DNA of 64,000 bases from Bacteroidota bacterium (GCA_027622975.1 JAQBVN010000009.1:1-64000); one strand, 5' to 3'. Positions 18,274-28,012 are shown, counted from the stretch's first letter. Program-made: numbers and translations. The notes: generated by a model from the sequence alone, not told the origin.

Positions 18274-19434
18274 TCAGAGCGTGCGGCGAGCGATTTCAAT
18301 CACTGTGAAGATGTCCTCAGGGAGGTAACGCTTCTTGCCTTTGGACTTGGCGTACCCCGTTCGAACCACGGCCAAATCAAGGGCAGGAACGGTGATGACG
18401 AATTGTCCTCGCAGCCCCTCCATGCAAGAAAAAAGAAGGTTGTCGTCGGTTTGACCCAACCAAATTTGGTACCCGTAATAGGTGGTTGACACCTCATCGC
18501 TCAGTTTGGCCACGGGGGTGATCATGCGGGTGACATACCCTTTGGGCAGCAACTGCACCCCCCTCCAAGCGCCTGTATCGAGGAGCAACTGACCCAAACG
18601 GGCATAGTCGCGCGTCGTTGCGTAATACTGCGCAAACGATCGTTCCACCCCACCCTCTTCTTCGGCGCCATCCAAGCCCCAAAATGCATCGTGCTCTGCC
18701 CCCATTTGCTCCCACAATCTCGTGGATACATCTTCCCCCACGCTGCCATCGCGCACCGCGTCCAGCATCTCAGACAGTAGCATCGTGTTGCCTCCTTGAT
18801 ACATGAACACGGTTCCTGGCTTTCCCTCCACGCGGTATGGCTCGAGCAGGGAGCGGTTGTCTTCGCGGTAGTATGCCTTGGCTTGAAAACCAAACGGGTC
18901 TTTGTAGTCCTCGCCAAATGGGATGTTGCTCCGCATTTGAAGCAGCTCCTGCACTGTCAAGCCAGCACCTTCACCCTCGGCAAACCTCGGCAAGTAGGTG
19001 GCCACCTTGGCCTGTTCGTCCACCTTGCCGTCACCCACCGCAAGGCCCACAGCCATCGCAGTGATGGACTTGGCCATCGAGAATGAATTGGTCAGTGTGG
19101 TGGCGTCATGACCCCGGAGGTACGTTTCAAAAACCAAACTGTCATGTTGAATCACCAACATGCTTGCCGTCTGGCTTTCATCGAGCCACTTCTGGTCCGC
19201 GGAGGACAGCTCTGATTGGCCCCATCGAGGACCCTCTGGCCAAGGCTGGGGGTTGGATGATGCAGGGATTGTTCGAAGATGATCCCGAAATGGCATGTCG
19301 TCAATTTGGGCGTTTTCCCACCCCCTGAGCCATGTTTCCCGGATGCCTCCCCAGAGGTAATCATGGTTGGTGACAAGGGTCAGGGTGTATACCGACATGA
19401 CAACAAGCACGGTCCAAAGAAGAAATTTTTTCAT
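18274..19434 (-). CDS. Serine hydrolase, beta-lactamase/class C family
   Basis: This is a 386-residue exported or membrane-anchored protein with an N-terminal hydrophobic segment at about residues 3-20 (ATG at 19434, MKKFLLWTVLV). The catalytic SxxK motif is in NSFSMAKSITA, and the family's Tyr motif lies in VFMYQGGNTML. Bacteroidota carry many such beta-lactamase-fold esterases or peptidases; true penicillinase activity is neither shown nor likely from sequence alone. It is upstream of the LytTR gene on the same strand, separated by 124 bp. Confidence 0.85.
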   Translation of the reverse strand: MKKFLLWTVLVVMSVYTLTLVTNHDYLWGGIRETWLRGWENAQIDDMPFRDHLRTIPASSNPQPWPEGPRWGQSELSSADQKWLDESQTASMLVIQHDSLVFETYLRGHDATTLTNSFSMAKSITAMAVGLAVGDGKVDEQAKVATYLPRFAEGEGAGLTVQELLQMRSNIPFGEDYKDPFGFQAKAYYREDNRSLLEPYRVEGKPGTVFMYQGGNTMLLSEMLDAVRDGSVGEDVSTRLWEQMGAEHDAFWGLDGAEEEGGVERSFAQYYATTRDYARLGQLLLDTGAWRGVQLLPKGYVTRMITPVAKLSDEVSTTYYGYQIWLGQTDDNLLFSCMEGLRGQFVITVPALDLAVVRTGYAKSKGKKRYLPEDIFTVIEIARRTL

Positions 19435-19516
19435 GTCCAGAGATTGACGGTTGGGGCTCGGAATCCAGGCAGTGATGCCATTGACGCGCAAGTTCGGTTG
19501 TTTGGTCCCTCTTGAT

Positions 19517-20275
19517 TCATGCCAACATCACTTCCCAACCAAAAAGTTCGCCAAGGTGGTGAATCAAACGGTCCTTCACTGCGTCCATGTCCACAGGATG
19601 ACCGACCTCTTTGGACAGCGATGTGACGCCGCGATCGGCAATGCCACAGGGAACAATCAGCTCAAAAAATGCGAGGTCCGTGTCCACGTTCAAAGCCAAT
19701 CCGTGCATGGTCACCCATCGGCTGCACTTCACACCAAAGGCACAAATCTTCCTCGCATTTGCGCCTGATTCGGGTTCGACCCAGACCCCAGTCAACCCGT
19801 CAATTCTGCCTGCAATGACCCCCCAGTCTGCACAGGTCCGAATCACGGCCTCCTCAAGGGTTCGAAGGTATTTGTGGATGTCGGTGAAGAATTGGTCCAG
19901 GTCTAATATGGGGTATCCCACAAGTTGACCAGGGCCGTGATAGGTGATGTCTCCCCCACGGTTGATGGGGTGGTACTGAACCCCAAGTTGGGCCAAACGT
20001 TCGGGAGAGGCCACCACATTGGTTGCCTCCCCGCTTTTGCCGAGGGTGAGCACATGGGGATGCTCGACCAACAACATATGGGAAGTAGGCAAGCCAAGGT
20101 TGGGGGTGTCGTTCTCAAGGACGACCCCTGAAGGCCCGGGCTCATCCACGGCAAGACCCGCATTGCGGCGGGCGATTTTGGCCTTGACCATGGCCCCAAA
20201 CAACGACTCCTGCAAGTCCCAGCAGGGCTTGTAGTCCATGCGACCCAAATCCCGGATCGAGACTTTACCGGCCAT
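19517..20275 (-). CDS. lipB: Octanoyltransferase LipB
   Basis: LipB transfers the octanoyl group from acyl carrier protein to lipoyl domains, the first step of lipoate synthesis. Diagnostic sequences are RGGDITYHGPGQLVGYPILDL, GLTGVWV, the catalytic-lysine block NARKICAFGVKCSRWVTMHG (with ALNV just after it) and the catalytic cysteine in IVPCGIADRGVTSL. At 252 residues it is normal for Bacteroidota. Its start is one base after the stop of the isomerase gene, so it belongs to the TonB receptor-isomerase-lipB operon. Confidence 0.96.
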   Translation of the reverse strand: MAGKVSIRDLGRMDYKPCWDLQESLFGAMVKAKIARRNAGLAVDEPGPSGVVLENDTPNLGLPTSHMLLVEHPHVLTLGKSGEATNVVASPERLAQLGVQYHPINRGGDITYHGPGQLVGYPILDLDQFFTDIHKYLRTLEEAVIRTCADWGVIAGRIDGLTGVWVEPESGANARKICAFGVKCSRWVTMHGLALNVDTDLAFFELIVPCGIADRGVTSLSKEVGHPVDMDAVKDRLIHHLGELFGWEVMLA

Positions 20276-20276
20276 C

Positions 20277-21296
20277 TCAGTGTTGGGCCAACGTGTCCTT
20301 GAGATGATCGATGAAACGAATGTCCACAGGGTCTACATCTGCGCGCTCGGCCAACACCAAGGACATCCAATCACCCACCCAAACCGCATCCAGCAATCGA
20401 GCCCAACGGTGGGGGCCATCCGGTTCCATGACGATGACATCGGCTCCTTGGTCCACGAAGACTTCCGCCGTGATGTCCATCCGCAACTGTGTGCGAGGAT
20501 GGTCGTCTGGTGTGCGCACAAAAACCGCCACGCAATGCTCATCACCCGACTCCCAACCCACCAATTCATTGTGGTTCATCTCGGGAAACACCTCCACGTT
20601 GGCGAGCAGTTTGCTGTTCTCATTGAGCTGTTGCCTCCATCGGGTCAACAGAGCCCCCATGAAGGTGTCACCGTACAAGTGAATGCGCTTGCCTTCAACG
20701 CCCTCTGCCAAGGACGTGCCTCGTTCCTCCGCCGATTCTGCGTCCAAACTGCGTACTCCCTCCACCAAGCCTTGCCAATCGGCCTCACTCAGGACTTGAT
20801 GAGCTCGCAACATGGCGGCCAATCCCACAAACGAGCGACCAAATTGAGAGCGGGGGGGATGACCTCCAGGCATGGTCACCTGTGGCCACCCTCCTTCCAA
20901 GGACCTGCGACTTAATTCCCCTCCCGATGTCACGGCGGCCATGGTGCATCCCCGGGCTACAGCTTCCGCGGCTGCGGCCAACGTCTCTTCAGTGTTGCCC
21001 GAATAGCTCGAGGCCACGACCAAACAAGAACTGTCCACCCAGCCGGGAAGGACCTGGTCGGAAACCGCCACCATGGGCACCCCCAGGGTTGCACGCAACA
21101 TGTCACTCATCACGGCGCCTCCAATGCCACTGCCTCCCATGCCCAAGATTGCCACACCTCGAAACGCTGGCACGGAGGAAGGTGGACGCTCGACAGACAC
21201 GTTCAAGGCAGCCTCCATTTGGGCGCCAAGCCCTGCAATCAGCAGACGCATGTTGGGTTGAGAATTGGCTTCGTTCATGGAATCAAAGGTCGGCAT
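20277..21296 (-). CDS. SIS-domain sugar-phosphate isomerase (phosphoglucose/phosphomannose isomerase family)
   Basis: A 339-residue protein of the bifunctional PGI/PMI family interconverts glucose-6-P or mannose-6-P with fructose-6-P. The SIS signature is clear: VAILGMGGSGIGGAVMSDML near 47-66, VVASSYSGNTEETLAAAAEA near 92-111, and FPEMNHNELVGWE in the C-terminal half, with the conserved Glu and His. It lies 3 bp after the TonB receptor stop, and lipB follows. The dual specificity is inferred from the family, not shown here. Confidence 0.88.
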   Translation of the reverse strand: MPTFDSMNEANSQPNMRLLIAGLGAQMEAALNVSVERPPSSVPAFRGVAILGMGGSGIGGAVMSDMLRATLGVPMVAVSDQVLPGWVDSSCLVVASSYSGNTEETLAAAAEAVARGCTMAAVTSGGELSRRSLEGGWPQVTMPGGHPPRSQFGRSFVGLAAMLRAHQVLSEADWQGLVEGVRSLDAESAEERGTSLAEGVEGKRIHLYGDTFMGALLTRWRQQLNENSKLLANVEVFPEMNHNELVGWESGDEHCVAVFVRTPDDHPRTQLRMDITAEVFVDQGADVIVMEPDGPHRWARLLDAVWVGDWMSLVLAERADVDPVDIRFIDHLKDTLAQH

Positions 21297-21299
21297 GAA

Positions 21300-23384
21300 T
21301 CATTTCATGACGTATGCCACCCCCAAACGAATCCAACGTCCGGGCTGTTGCACATTGCCGATGTCCATGACTTGCACATCCAAGGCATTGTCGATTCGAA
21401 CGTATGCCCGCACACCGAGTTGATCAAATGCTCTGCCCACGGTGAATCCGAGTTGCGTAAATGGATAAAATTCCACCTCCTCGCCAGTGGAACCCGCCAC
21501 ATACCCGCCCATCCTGTCTTGCCACGACAACCGTGCATCAACCAGCAGTTGTCCCGGCAAAGTGAGCCCCAGAGACATGTCGAGTTTGGACTTCAATCCA
21601 TCGAGCACGTAGTTGCTCTCAAAGCCCAAACTCTCTTCACTCGCTTCAAGCGTAGTCCATGCCAAGCGGCCGTATCGAACCTGCCACATGCCTTCGGCGG
21701 CCCCGTCAGAAGTGCCCCTTGACAGCGGGCCGACAGTCAGCACTGTTTCAAGCCCTGAGAACTGAACCTCACGCAAGTTGACGGCGTAGGTGGTCCACGA
21801 CCCGTTGGGACGCGCCCAATCAATCAGGTCGTGTCCCATGCGGTGAAAAAGCGATTGCTCAAGGGACCACGCCATGCCCCATGTGGTGGGCAACGACACC
21901 CGAATTCCGGCCTCGAAGTGGTCGGCCCATTCCGGCATCAGATCCCGGCTCCCCACGGCGCCTCCAAGGGTGTAATACAGGTCTGTGAAGGACGGGTGTC
22001 GCACCGAACGGTTGGCCGACGCAAACAGCACAGAACCCGCATCGTTCAATCGCAACGAAGCGTCGACACCAGGCACAAAACGACGGCCAAACATGCTGTT
22101 CATATTCCAAGCCGCAGTGGCTGACATCGCAAAACGGCCCGCTTCCAATCGGTGGCCCACTGCGGCATCGAGATTGCGTCGCGTATCACCCTTCGCATAA
22201 GGTGAATCGGGTGTCGAATCGCCCAGACTGTCCACGCCAAGCAGATTGCTGAGCACTGATTCGTCGCGGCCATCCAGAGACACAAACGTCTCCCCCCAAC
22301 GGCTGTTGGCCCTCCACACAAGACGCATGCCATCCGATTGGCTCAAGTGGTTGTTGGGTCCTTGGTACCACGAAGCGGCCGTGTCACCATCCATCACGAG
22401 GACTTGGCCCACAGTTTGGCCTGCAGAATCCAACACATCGGAAGCGACGTAATAATCGTCGTGCTCCCGATACAGGTGGAATTCATCCACGTGCGTGCGG
22501 TGGTGCAGCGACGCCTCAATCCTCATGGCGTTCCATTGCTTCTCGTAGGTCGCTTGCCCTTGAATGGTCAGCGTTTGCTCGTATTGGGTTGGGAAGTTGG
22601 AAGAATAGAAGTTTTGCGCACCAAACGACTTTTGCGCCAGGCCCAAACTTGTTCTCACCACCCCCCAATCGCCGTGAAACATCCCCACGTAACGGCCACG
22701 AACAAGGGCTGCATCCGTGTTGGTTCCGCGGCCCAAGGTGCCATGGGTTCCTGTCCGACTGATCGAAATCCGGTGCCGCCGCCATTCATCCCCGAAATCC
22801 CAGCGAACTTTGGCCTTCATGTAGGCATTTGTGCCGCTCTCGGCCACCACCAAGGTTCCATTGTCGACGCCCGGTCCGGTGCGCAGGGACAAAGCCCCGG
22901 TCATGGCACCGGCACCCAGCGCGTGAGATGCGCCACCGCGGAAGACCTCCACGCGGTTGATGTCCTCAGGATCCAATGGCAAGTCGAGCAAGTGGTGACC
23001 CGTCTGGGGTGCGCTCCACCGAACCCCATCCACCCACAGCGCCGTCTGTTCAAATGAACCGCCACGTATGCTCACATCCGTCTGAATGCCGAGCGGCCCC
23101 CGCTGACGCATGTCCACACCAGGTACTGTCTCCAACACCTCGACAACAGTCGATGCACCGGTTTGGCCCAACTCTTCAGCATTCAAGACCACCAAAGCGC
23201 GAGGAGCATTCTCAGGCGTTACCGTCTGGAATCCGCCTGTGACCGCGGCCTGCGCAATGAAGGTCGTGTCAGCAAGCACGAAGTCGGATGATGTTGGAGG
23301 CGTCGTTTGTGCGCAGAGGGTCGTGCTTGCGTACAGCGCAGCGCACAGGGTGCACAAGAGGGTCTTGGAATGGAGAGAGAACAT
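21300..23384 (-). CDS. TonB-dependent outer membrane receptor
   Basis: This 694-residue outer-membrane receptor starts at the ATG at 23384 (an in-frame ATG four codons upstream is possible). The signal peptide ends near CAQ. The plug domain at about 40-165 has VVEVLETVPGVDMRQRGP, DVSIRGGSFEQTALWVDG and NRVEVFRGGASHALGAGAMTGALS; a 22-strand-type barrel follows. The plug resembles BtuB-like receptors more than SusC, since it has no carboxypeptidase-like N-terminal domain. The substrate is unknown; cobalamin or an iron chelate is possible. It is the first gene of an operon with the isomerase and lipB. Confidence 0.88.
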   Translation of the reverse strand: MFSLHSKTLLCTLCAALYASTTLCAQTTPPTSSDFVLADTTFIAQAAVTGGFQTVTPENAPRALVVLNAEELGQTGASTVVEVLETVPGVDMRQRGPLGIQTDVSIRGGSFEQTALWVDGVRWSAPQTGHHLLDLPLDPEDINRVEVFRGGASHALGAGAMTGALSLRTGPGVDNGTLVVAESGTNAYMKAKVRWDFGDEWRRHRISISRTGTHGTLGRGTNTDAALVRGRYVGMFHGDWGVVRTSLGLAQKSFGAQNFYSSNFPTQYEQTLTIQGQATYEKQWNAMRIEASLHHRTHVDEFHLYREHDDYYVASDVLDSAGQTVGQVLVMDGDTAASWYQGPNNHLSQSDGMRLVWRANSRWGETFVSLDGRDESVLSNLLGVDSLGDSTPDSPYAKGDTRRNLDAAVGHRLEAGRFAMSATAAWNMNSMFGRRFVPGVDASLRLNDAGSVLFASANRSVRHPSFTDLYYTLGGAVGSRDLMPEWADHFEAGIRVSLPTTWGMAWSLEQSLFHRMGHDLIDWARPNGSWTTYAVNLREVQFSGLETVLTVGPLSRGTSDGAAEGMWQVRYGRLAWTTLEASEESLGFESNYVLDGLKSKLDMSLGLTLPGQLLVDARLSWQDRMGGYVAGSTGEEVEFYPFTQLGFTVGRAFDQLGVRAYVRIDNALDVQVMDIGNVQQPGRWIRLGVAYVMK

Positions 23385-23444
23385 GTTGGCTATCATGAGG
23401 TTTGTTGGAAGTTGATTGAGAGGTCAATGTGAACATCCGAGGAC

Positions 23445-23452
23445 AAACCTAC
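23445..23452 (-). promoter_or_regulatory. Possible -7 box of the TonB receptor operon
   Basis: Minus-strand TAGGTTTG matches the -7 consensus about 60 bp upstream of the receptor start, in the region shared with the divergent lysS promoter. Confidence 0.45.
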
Positions 23453-23487
23453 ACGTTCCAGAATCCTTTTCGCACCCCCTCCCGACG

Positions 23488-23495
23488 TACCTTTG
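23488..23495 (+). promoter_or_regulatory. -7 box of lysS operon (leaderless spacing)
   Basis: TACCTTTG ends 5 bp before the lysS ATG (23501). This also decides the start: the longer in-frame start at 23429 would lie upstream of the promoter. Confidence 0.65.
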
Positions 23496-23500
23496 AACAC

Positions 23501-25225
23501 ATGATTCGTAGTGAACAGGAACGCCAGCGCATTGCCTCCATGGAAGCGCTTCGAGAGCGCGGCCTTGACCCTTATCCCGCTGCTGCATTTGACATTACGC
23601 ACCGCACTGCCTCACTGAAAGCCTCGTTTGGCGAGGGGCAAAAGGTGCGCATGGCCGGTCGCCTGATGAACCGCAGAATCATGGGGAAAGCCTCGTTTGG
23701 CGAATTGAAGGACGCCGAAGGTGTATTCCAACTGTATTTCAACCGTGACGAGCTCTGTCCCGGGGAAGACAAGGGACTCTACAACGATGTGTTCAAGAAG
23801 CTGCTCGATCGGGGCGATTTTATTGGCATTGAAGGGGAGACCTTCATGACCCAAGTGGGAGAGCCCTCCGTCAAGGTGACGGCCTTGACTGTGTTGAGCA
23901 AGGCCATCCGGCCTCTCCCCTCGGTAAAAGTTGATGAAGATGGAACCGTTCACGACGCTTTCAATGACCCCGAATTGAGGTATCGAATGCGCTACGTGGA
24001 TTTGGTGGTAAACCCCCACGTCAAAGCCACGTTCGAGGCCCGGTCGAAGATCATCAAAACCATCCGTGACACCTTTGACGCTGAAGGGTGGATGGAAGTG
24101 GACACCCCTGTGTTGCAAAGCATCCCAGGTGGTGCAGCGGCGCGCCCCTTCACAACCCATCACAACGCCCTGGACATCCCTTTGTATTTGCGGATTGCCA
24201 ACGAACTCTACCTCAAGCGTCTGATCGTGGGTGGTTTTGATGGTGTGTACGAATTCAGCCGAAACTTCAGAAATGAAGGGATGGACCGAACACACAACCC
24301 AGAATTCACAGTGATGGAGTTGTACGTCGCGTACAAGGATTATCACTGGATGATGGAGACAACGGAAAACTTGTTTGGCCACATTGCCCAAGCTGTCCAC
24401 GGAAGCACGGAAGTCCCCCTTGGTTCGCACGTCATCAACTTTGCCCCGCCCTATGCCCGTGTCACCATGCGCGATGCCATCCTCGAGCATGCTGGGGTGG
24501 ACATTGATGGGTTGGACGAAGCGGGGCTTCGCGCAGCGTGCGAATCGCTGGGAATCGACACCGACGATTCCATGGGGCGGGGCAAGCTCATTGATGAGTT
24601 GTTTGGAGAGAAGTGCGAACACCACTACATCCAGCCCACCTTCATCATGGATTACCCCACCGACATGTCTCCCTTGACCAAAGCGCATCGAGACAAGCCG
24701 GGATACACAGAAAGGTTTGAGCTGATGATCAACGGGACGGAGGTCGCCAATGCTTACTCCGAATTGAACGACCCCCTCGACCAGCGCGCTCGATTTGAAG
24801 CACAACTTCAGCTCTCCCAGAGGGGTGATGACGAAGCCATGTTCATCGATCACGACTTCCTTCGGGCCCTTGAATATGGCATGCCTCCCACCAGCGGAAT
24901 TGGGGTTGGGATCGATCGACTTGTGATGATGATGACCAACCAAACCTCCATTCAAGAGGTCCTGTTCTTCCCCCAAATGAGACCAGAAGCATTCGAACGC
25001 TCCGCTGGCCACGCGGATTTCAGCGCTTTGGGCGTCCCTCAGGCATGGGAACAACATTTGGTCGCTGCCGGGTTTTCGACCCCTGCAGATTTGATGGGAG
25101 CCAAACCTACCCAGGTGCATCAGCGCTTGAACGGGTACCGCAAAAAGAACAAATTGGACATCCCAGCACTTTCGTTGGAAGAAGTCACCGCGTGGTCCCA
25201 AAACGCGGAAAGTCCTGCCTCATGA
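23501..25225 (+). CDS. lysS: Lysyl-tRNA synthetase, class II
   Basis: LysS charges tRNA-Lys. The protein has 574 residues: an OB-fold anticodon-binding domain (about 40-150), then the class II catalytic core with motif 2 (EFSRNFRNEGMDRTHNPEFT) and motif 3 (SGIGVGIDRLVMMM). After the core is a C-terminal extension of about 70 residues (FSALGVPQAWEQHLVAAGF and on), which looks like a helix-hairpin-helix nucleic-acid-binding module and also occurs in Bacteroidota LysRS as far as I recall. The stop overlaps the next gene's start (ATGA), so lysS, the DUF59 gene and dxr form an operon. Confidence 0.97.
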   Translation: MIRSEQERQRIASMEALRERGLDPYPAAAFDITHRTASLKASFGEGQKVRMAGRLMNRRIMGKASFGELKDAEGVFQLYFNRDELCPGEDKGLYNDVFKKLLDRGDFIGIEGETFMTQVGEPSVKVTALTVLSKAIRPLPSVKVDEDGTVHDAFNDPELRYRMRYVDLVVNPHVKATFEARSKIIKTIRDTFDAEGWMEVDTPVLQSIPGGAAARPFTTHHNALDIPLYLRIANELYLKRLIVGGFDGVYEFSRNFRNEGMDRTHNPEFTVMELYVAYKDYHWMMETTENLFGHIAQAVHGSTEVPLGSHVINFAPPYARVTMRDAILEHAGVDIDGLDEAGLRAACESLGIDTDDSMGRGKLIDELFGEKCEHHYIQPTFIMDYPTDMSPLTKAHRDKPGYTERFELMINGTEVANAYSELNDPLDQRARFEAQLQLSQRGDDEAMFIDHDFLRALEYGMPPTSGIGVGIDRLVMMMTNQTSIQEVLFFPQMRPEAFERSAGHADFSALGVPQAWEQHLVAAGFSTPADLMGAKPTQVHQRLNGYRKKNKLDIPALSLEEVTAWSQNAESPAS

Positions 25226-25530
25226 GCCTGCCCACTCAACAAGATGTCATCGACGTCCTGAAGACAATTTTCGACCCTGAAATCCCCGTGGACATCTACG
25301 AACTGGGTCTGATCTATGAAATCGTCGTGAAAGACGATGGCTTTGTGCACATCGACATGACACTGACCTCCCCCAACTGCCCCGTGGCAGAAAGCCTTCC
25401 CAAGGATGTGGAGGACAAAGTGAACACCTTGGGTGGGGTGACAGGGTGTAAGGTGAACATTGTGTTTGACCCTCCATGGACCCAGGACATGATGAGTGAG
25501 GAGGCCAAACTCGAACTCGGATTCCTGTGA
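25222..25530 (+). CDS. DUF59/MIP18-family Fe-S assembly factor (SufT-like)
   Basis: A 102-residue protein of the MIP18/SufT/PaaD family, which helps mature Fe-S proteins. The conserved core is present: FDPEIPVDIYELGLIYEI, the reactive-cysteine loop TSPNCPVAESLP, and the C-terminal FDPPWTQDMMSEEAKLELG. ATG 25222 overlaps the lysS stop and its own stop overlaps the dxr ATG (TGATG at 25528-25532). Although sufA-sufB lie in the same window, this gene is 24 kb away; many Bacteroidota carry it within the suf cluster. Confidence 0.92.
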   Translation: MSLPTQQDVIDVLKTIFDPEIPVDIYELGLIYEIVVKDDGFVHIDMTLTSPNCPVAESLPKDVEDKVNTLGGVTGCKVNIVFDPPWTQDMMSEEAKLELGFL

Positions 25531-26717
25531 TGCGCCAGCCTGAAAACGAAGCGCCGACCAGGGGCATCGCGGTCTTGGGTTCCACGGGATCCATTGGCAC
25601 CCAGGCACTGGATGTCATCCGGGACCAAAAGCACGCTCTTCACGTGGAGGTGTTGTCCGCCCACAGCAATGCGGACCTGCTGGTCAAGCAGGCCTTGGAA
25701 TTCAAGCCCAACGCGGTGGTCATCGGTGATGACTCTCGGTGGAAGGAGGTTCACGAAGCCCTTTTTGACCACGGAATCAAGGTGTACTCGGGTTCTGAGG
25801 CTTTGGAGCAAGTGGTGGAGACGGACGGCATTGACATGGTCCTGACGGCCATGGTGGGGGCCGCTGGGCTGAAGCCCACGCTCCGCGCCATCGAGGCTGG
25901 AAAACACATCGCCTTGGCCAACAAGGAAACCTTGGTGGTGGCCGGCGAATTGGTGATGGGCGCGGCGCGGCGACGCGGTGTGGATCTTCACCCCGTCGAC
26001 TCCGAACACAGTGCCATTTACCAATGCCTTGCTGGCGAGTTTCACAACCCCATCGAGACAATCATCCTCACCGCGTCCGGCGGCCCCTTCCGAGGGCGAT
26101 CCCTGGAATCTCTGGCCACAGTCACCAAGGCCGATGCCTTGAAGCACCCCAACTGGGACATGGGAGCCAAAATCACCATCGACAGCGCATCACTGATGAA
26201 CAAGGGGCTCGAGGTCATCGAGGCCAAGTGGCTGTTCAACTTGCGTCCAGATCAAATCAACGTGGTGGTGCACCCCCAAAGCATCGTGCACAGTTGCGTC
26301 CAATTCGAGGACGGCAGCATCAAAGCACAGCTCGGACTACCCGACATGAAGCTCCCCATTCAATACGCCCTGACTTACCCACGGAGACTTCCCAACACCT
26401 TTCCTCGATTCAGCTTCATGGACTACCCCTCACTCACCTTTGAGGCCCCGGACACTGAAACGTTTCGAAATCTGACCTTGGCCTTTGAATCGCTGAACCG
26501 CGGTGGCAACGCCCCCGCGATTCTGAATGCTGCCAATGAAGTTGCAGTTGCTCGTTTCTTGACGGATGACGTGGCTTTTTTGGACCTTCCACGCGTGGTA
26601 GAGCACGCCATGGAACGCGTCAGCCATGTCAATCAGCCCTCACTCGACGATTTGATCGCTTCAGACGTTGAAGCCCGCCGCGTCGCGGCAGAATGGCGCT
26701 CCGTCAAATCGTCATGA
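25530..26717 (+). CDS. dxr: 1-deoxy-D-xylulose 5-phosphate reductoisomerase
   Basis: Dxr (IspC) makes 2-C-methyl-D-erythritol 4-phosphate from DXP with NADPH, the committed step of the non-mevalonate isoprenoid pathway. The 395-residue protein shows the NADPH-binding VLGSTGSIGTQALDVI near residue 15, LANKETLVVAGELV, the metal-binding PVDSEHSAIYQCL and the flexible-loop/active-site TASGGPFRG. ATG 25530 overlaps the previous stop. The 3' end overlaps the convergent frr gene by 14 bp. Confidence 0.97.
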   Translation: MRQPENEAPTRGIAVLGSTGSIGTQALDVIRDQKHALHVEVLSAHSNADLLVKQALEFKPNAVVIGDDSRWKEVHEALFDHGIKVYSGSEALEQVVETDGIDMVLTAMVGAAGLKPTLRAIEAGKHIALANKETLVVAGELVMGAARRRGVDLHPVDSEHSAIYQCLAGEFHNPIETIILTASGGPFRGRSLESLATVTKADALKHPNWDMGAKITIDSASLMNKGLEVIEAKWLFNLRPDQINVVVHPQSIVHSCVQFEDGSIKAQLGLPDMKLPIQYALTYPRRLPNTFPRFSFMDYPSLTFEAPDTETFRNLTLAFESLNRGGNAPAILNAANEVAVARFLTDDVAFLDLPRVVEHAMERVSHVNQPSLDDLIASDVEARRVAAEWRSVKSS

Positions 26718-27267
26718 TGTCCGCCTCCTTGGCCGACAGCACAGACTCCACCTTCCCGACATACTTGTCGGTCAATTCCTGAACTTGCTGCTCGCCCTTC
26801 TTGACCTCATCCTCGCTCAGCCCGTCGTTCTTGGCATCCTTCAAATAGTCATTGGCATCCTTGCGGGCATTCCGGATGGCCACCCGGGCACCTTCTCCTT
26901 CTGAGCGAGCCCGCTTGCTCAATTCTTTGCGCCTGTCTTCCGTCAGTGGTGGAACATTGATAATCAACACCTCACCGTTGTTCATGGGGTTCAATCCCAA
27001 ATTGGCATTGATGATTCCTGTGGTGATGGGGTCCAGCATGGATTTTTCCCAAGGCTGCACCACCAGCGTGCGGGCATCCGTGCTGTTCACGTTGGCCACC
27101 TGTGACACGGGGGTCAATGAACCGTAGTAATCCACGCGCACCGATTCGAGCATGGACGGATGGGCCTTTCCTGCTCGGATCTTACTCAACTCGCTCTCGA
27201 GGCGCTCAATGGCCTTGGTCATCTTCTCGCGCGCATCTTCCAGCGCCATGTGAATCTCTTCGCTCAT
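26704..27267 (-). CDS. frr: Ribosome recycling factor
   Basis: Frr splits post-termination ribosomes together with EF-G. The 187-residue protein starts at the ATG at 27267 (MSEEIHMALEDAREKM). It has the family's helical hairpin (LSKIRAGKAHPSML) and the central domain with VDYYGSLTPVSQVANVN and LVVQPWEKSMLDPI, then RRKELSKRARSEGEGARVAIRN. It is 22 bp downstream of pyrH, the usual pairing. Its 3' end overlaps dxr by 14 bp on the opposite strand. Confidence 0.97.
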   Translation of the reverse strand: MSEEIHMALEDAREKMTKAIERLESELSKIRAGKAHPSMLESVRVDYYGSLTPVSQVANVNSTDARTLVVQPWEKSMLDPITTGIINANLGLNPMNNGEVLIINVPPLTEDRRKELSKRARSEGEGARVAIRNARKDANDYLKDAKNDGLSEDEVKKGEQQVQELTDKYVGKVESVLSAKEADIMTI

Positions 27268-27289
27268 TGTGAATTCTTGTTTTGCCGTG

Positions 27290-27997
27290 TCAAAATTCAA
27301 CCACTGTGCCTATGGGTTCTCCCTCGACCAAGCGCATCAAATTCCCCGGTTTGTTCATGTCAAACACAACGATTGGGAGGTTGTTTTCATTGCACAGGGT
27401 AAAGGCCGTCATGTCCATGACCTTCAATCCGCGTTCAAACACCTCATGGAAGGTGATTCGATCAAAACGCTCCGCTGTGGGATCGCGCTCGGGATCAGCT
27501 GTGTAAATCCCATCCACACGAGTGCCCTTGAGAATCACGTCGGCGTCGATTTCTATGGCGCGAAGTGAGGCCGCAGAGTCCGTAGTGAAAAAGGGATTGC
27601 CCGTTCCGCCTCCAAAAATGACCACACGTCCCTTTTCCAAGTGGCGCACAGCCCTTCTGCGGATGAATGGCTCCGCAATTTGCTTCAATTCAATGGCACT
27701 TTGCAGCCTGGTGTCCACGCCCTCTGCCTCCAGGGCACTTTGCAAGGCCATGGCATTGATCACCGTGGCCAGCATGCCCATGTAATCACCTTGGGTTCTC
27801 TCCATGCCACCCTCCTCCGCTTGTACACCGCGAAAAATGTTGCCGCCTCCAATCACAATGGCGCACTCAATGCCTCGTTCGACAATGGCCTTGACCTCAC
27901 CAGCATATTGGGCCAAGCGTCCGTTGTCAATGCCAAATTGTTTGTCACCCATCAGGGCCTCACCACTGAGCTTCAGGAGAACGCGTTTGTACTTCAT
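27290..27997 (-). CDS. pyrH: Uridylate kinase (UMP kinase)
   Basis: PyrH phosphorylates UMP to UDP for nucleotide and cell-wall precursor synthesis. The 235-residue protein begins [17 protein letters not shown] at ATG 27997. It contains [30 protein letters not shown] and [22 protein letters not shown], all hallmark UMP-kinase segments. It is separated from tsf by a strong hairpin, so it and frr may form a separate transcription unit. A weak GATATTCG box lies 7 bp before the start. Confidence 0.97.
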   Translation of the reverse strand: MKYKRVLLKLSGEALMGDKQFGIDNGRLAQYAGEVKAIVERGIECAIVIGGGNIFRGVQAEEGGMERTQGDYMGMLATVINAMALQSALEAEGVDTRLQSAIELKQIAEPFIRRRAVRHLEKGRVVIFGGGTGNPFFTTDSAASLRAIEIDADVILKGTRVDGIYTADPERDPTAERFDRITFHEVFERGLKVMDMTAFTLCNENNLPIVVFDMNKPGNLMRLVEGEPIGTVVEF

Positions 27998-28012
27998 TGC
28001 AGTGCGAATATC

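Noticed and set aside
23612-25201. 529-codon open frame on the minus strand
   Set aside because: It is fully antisense to lysS, whose class II motifs are unambiguous.
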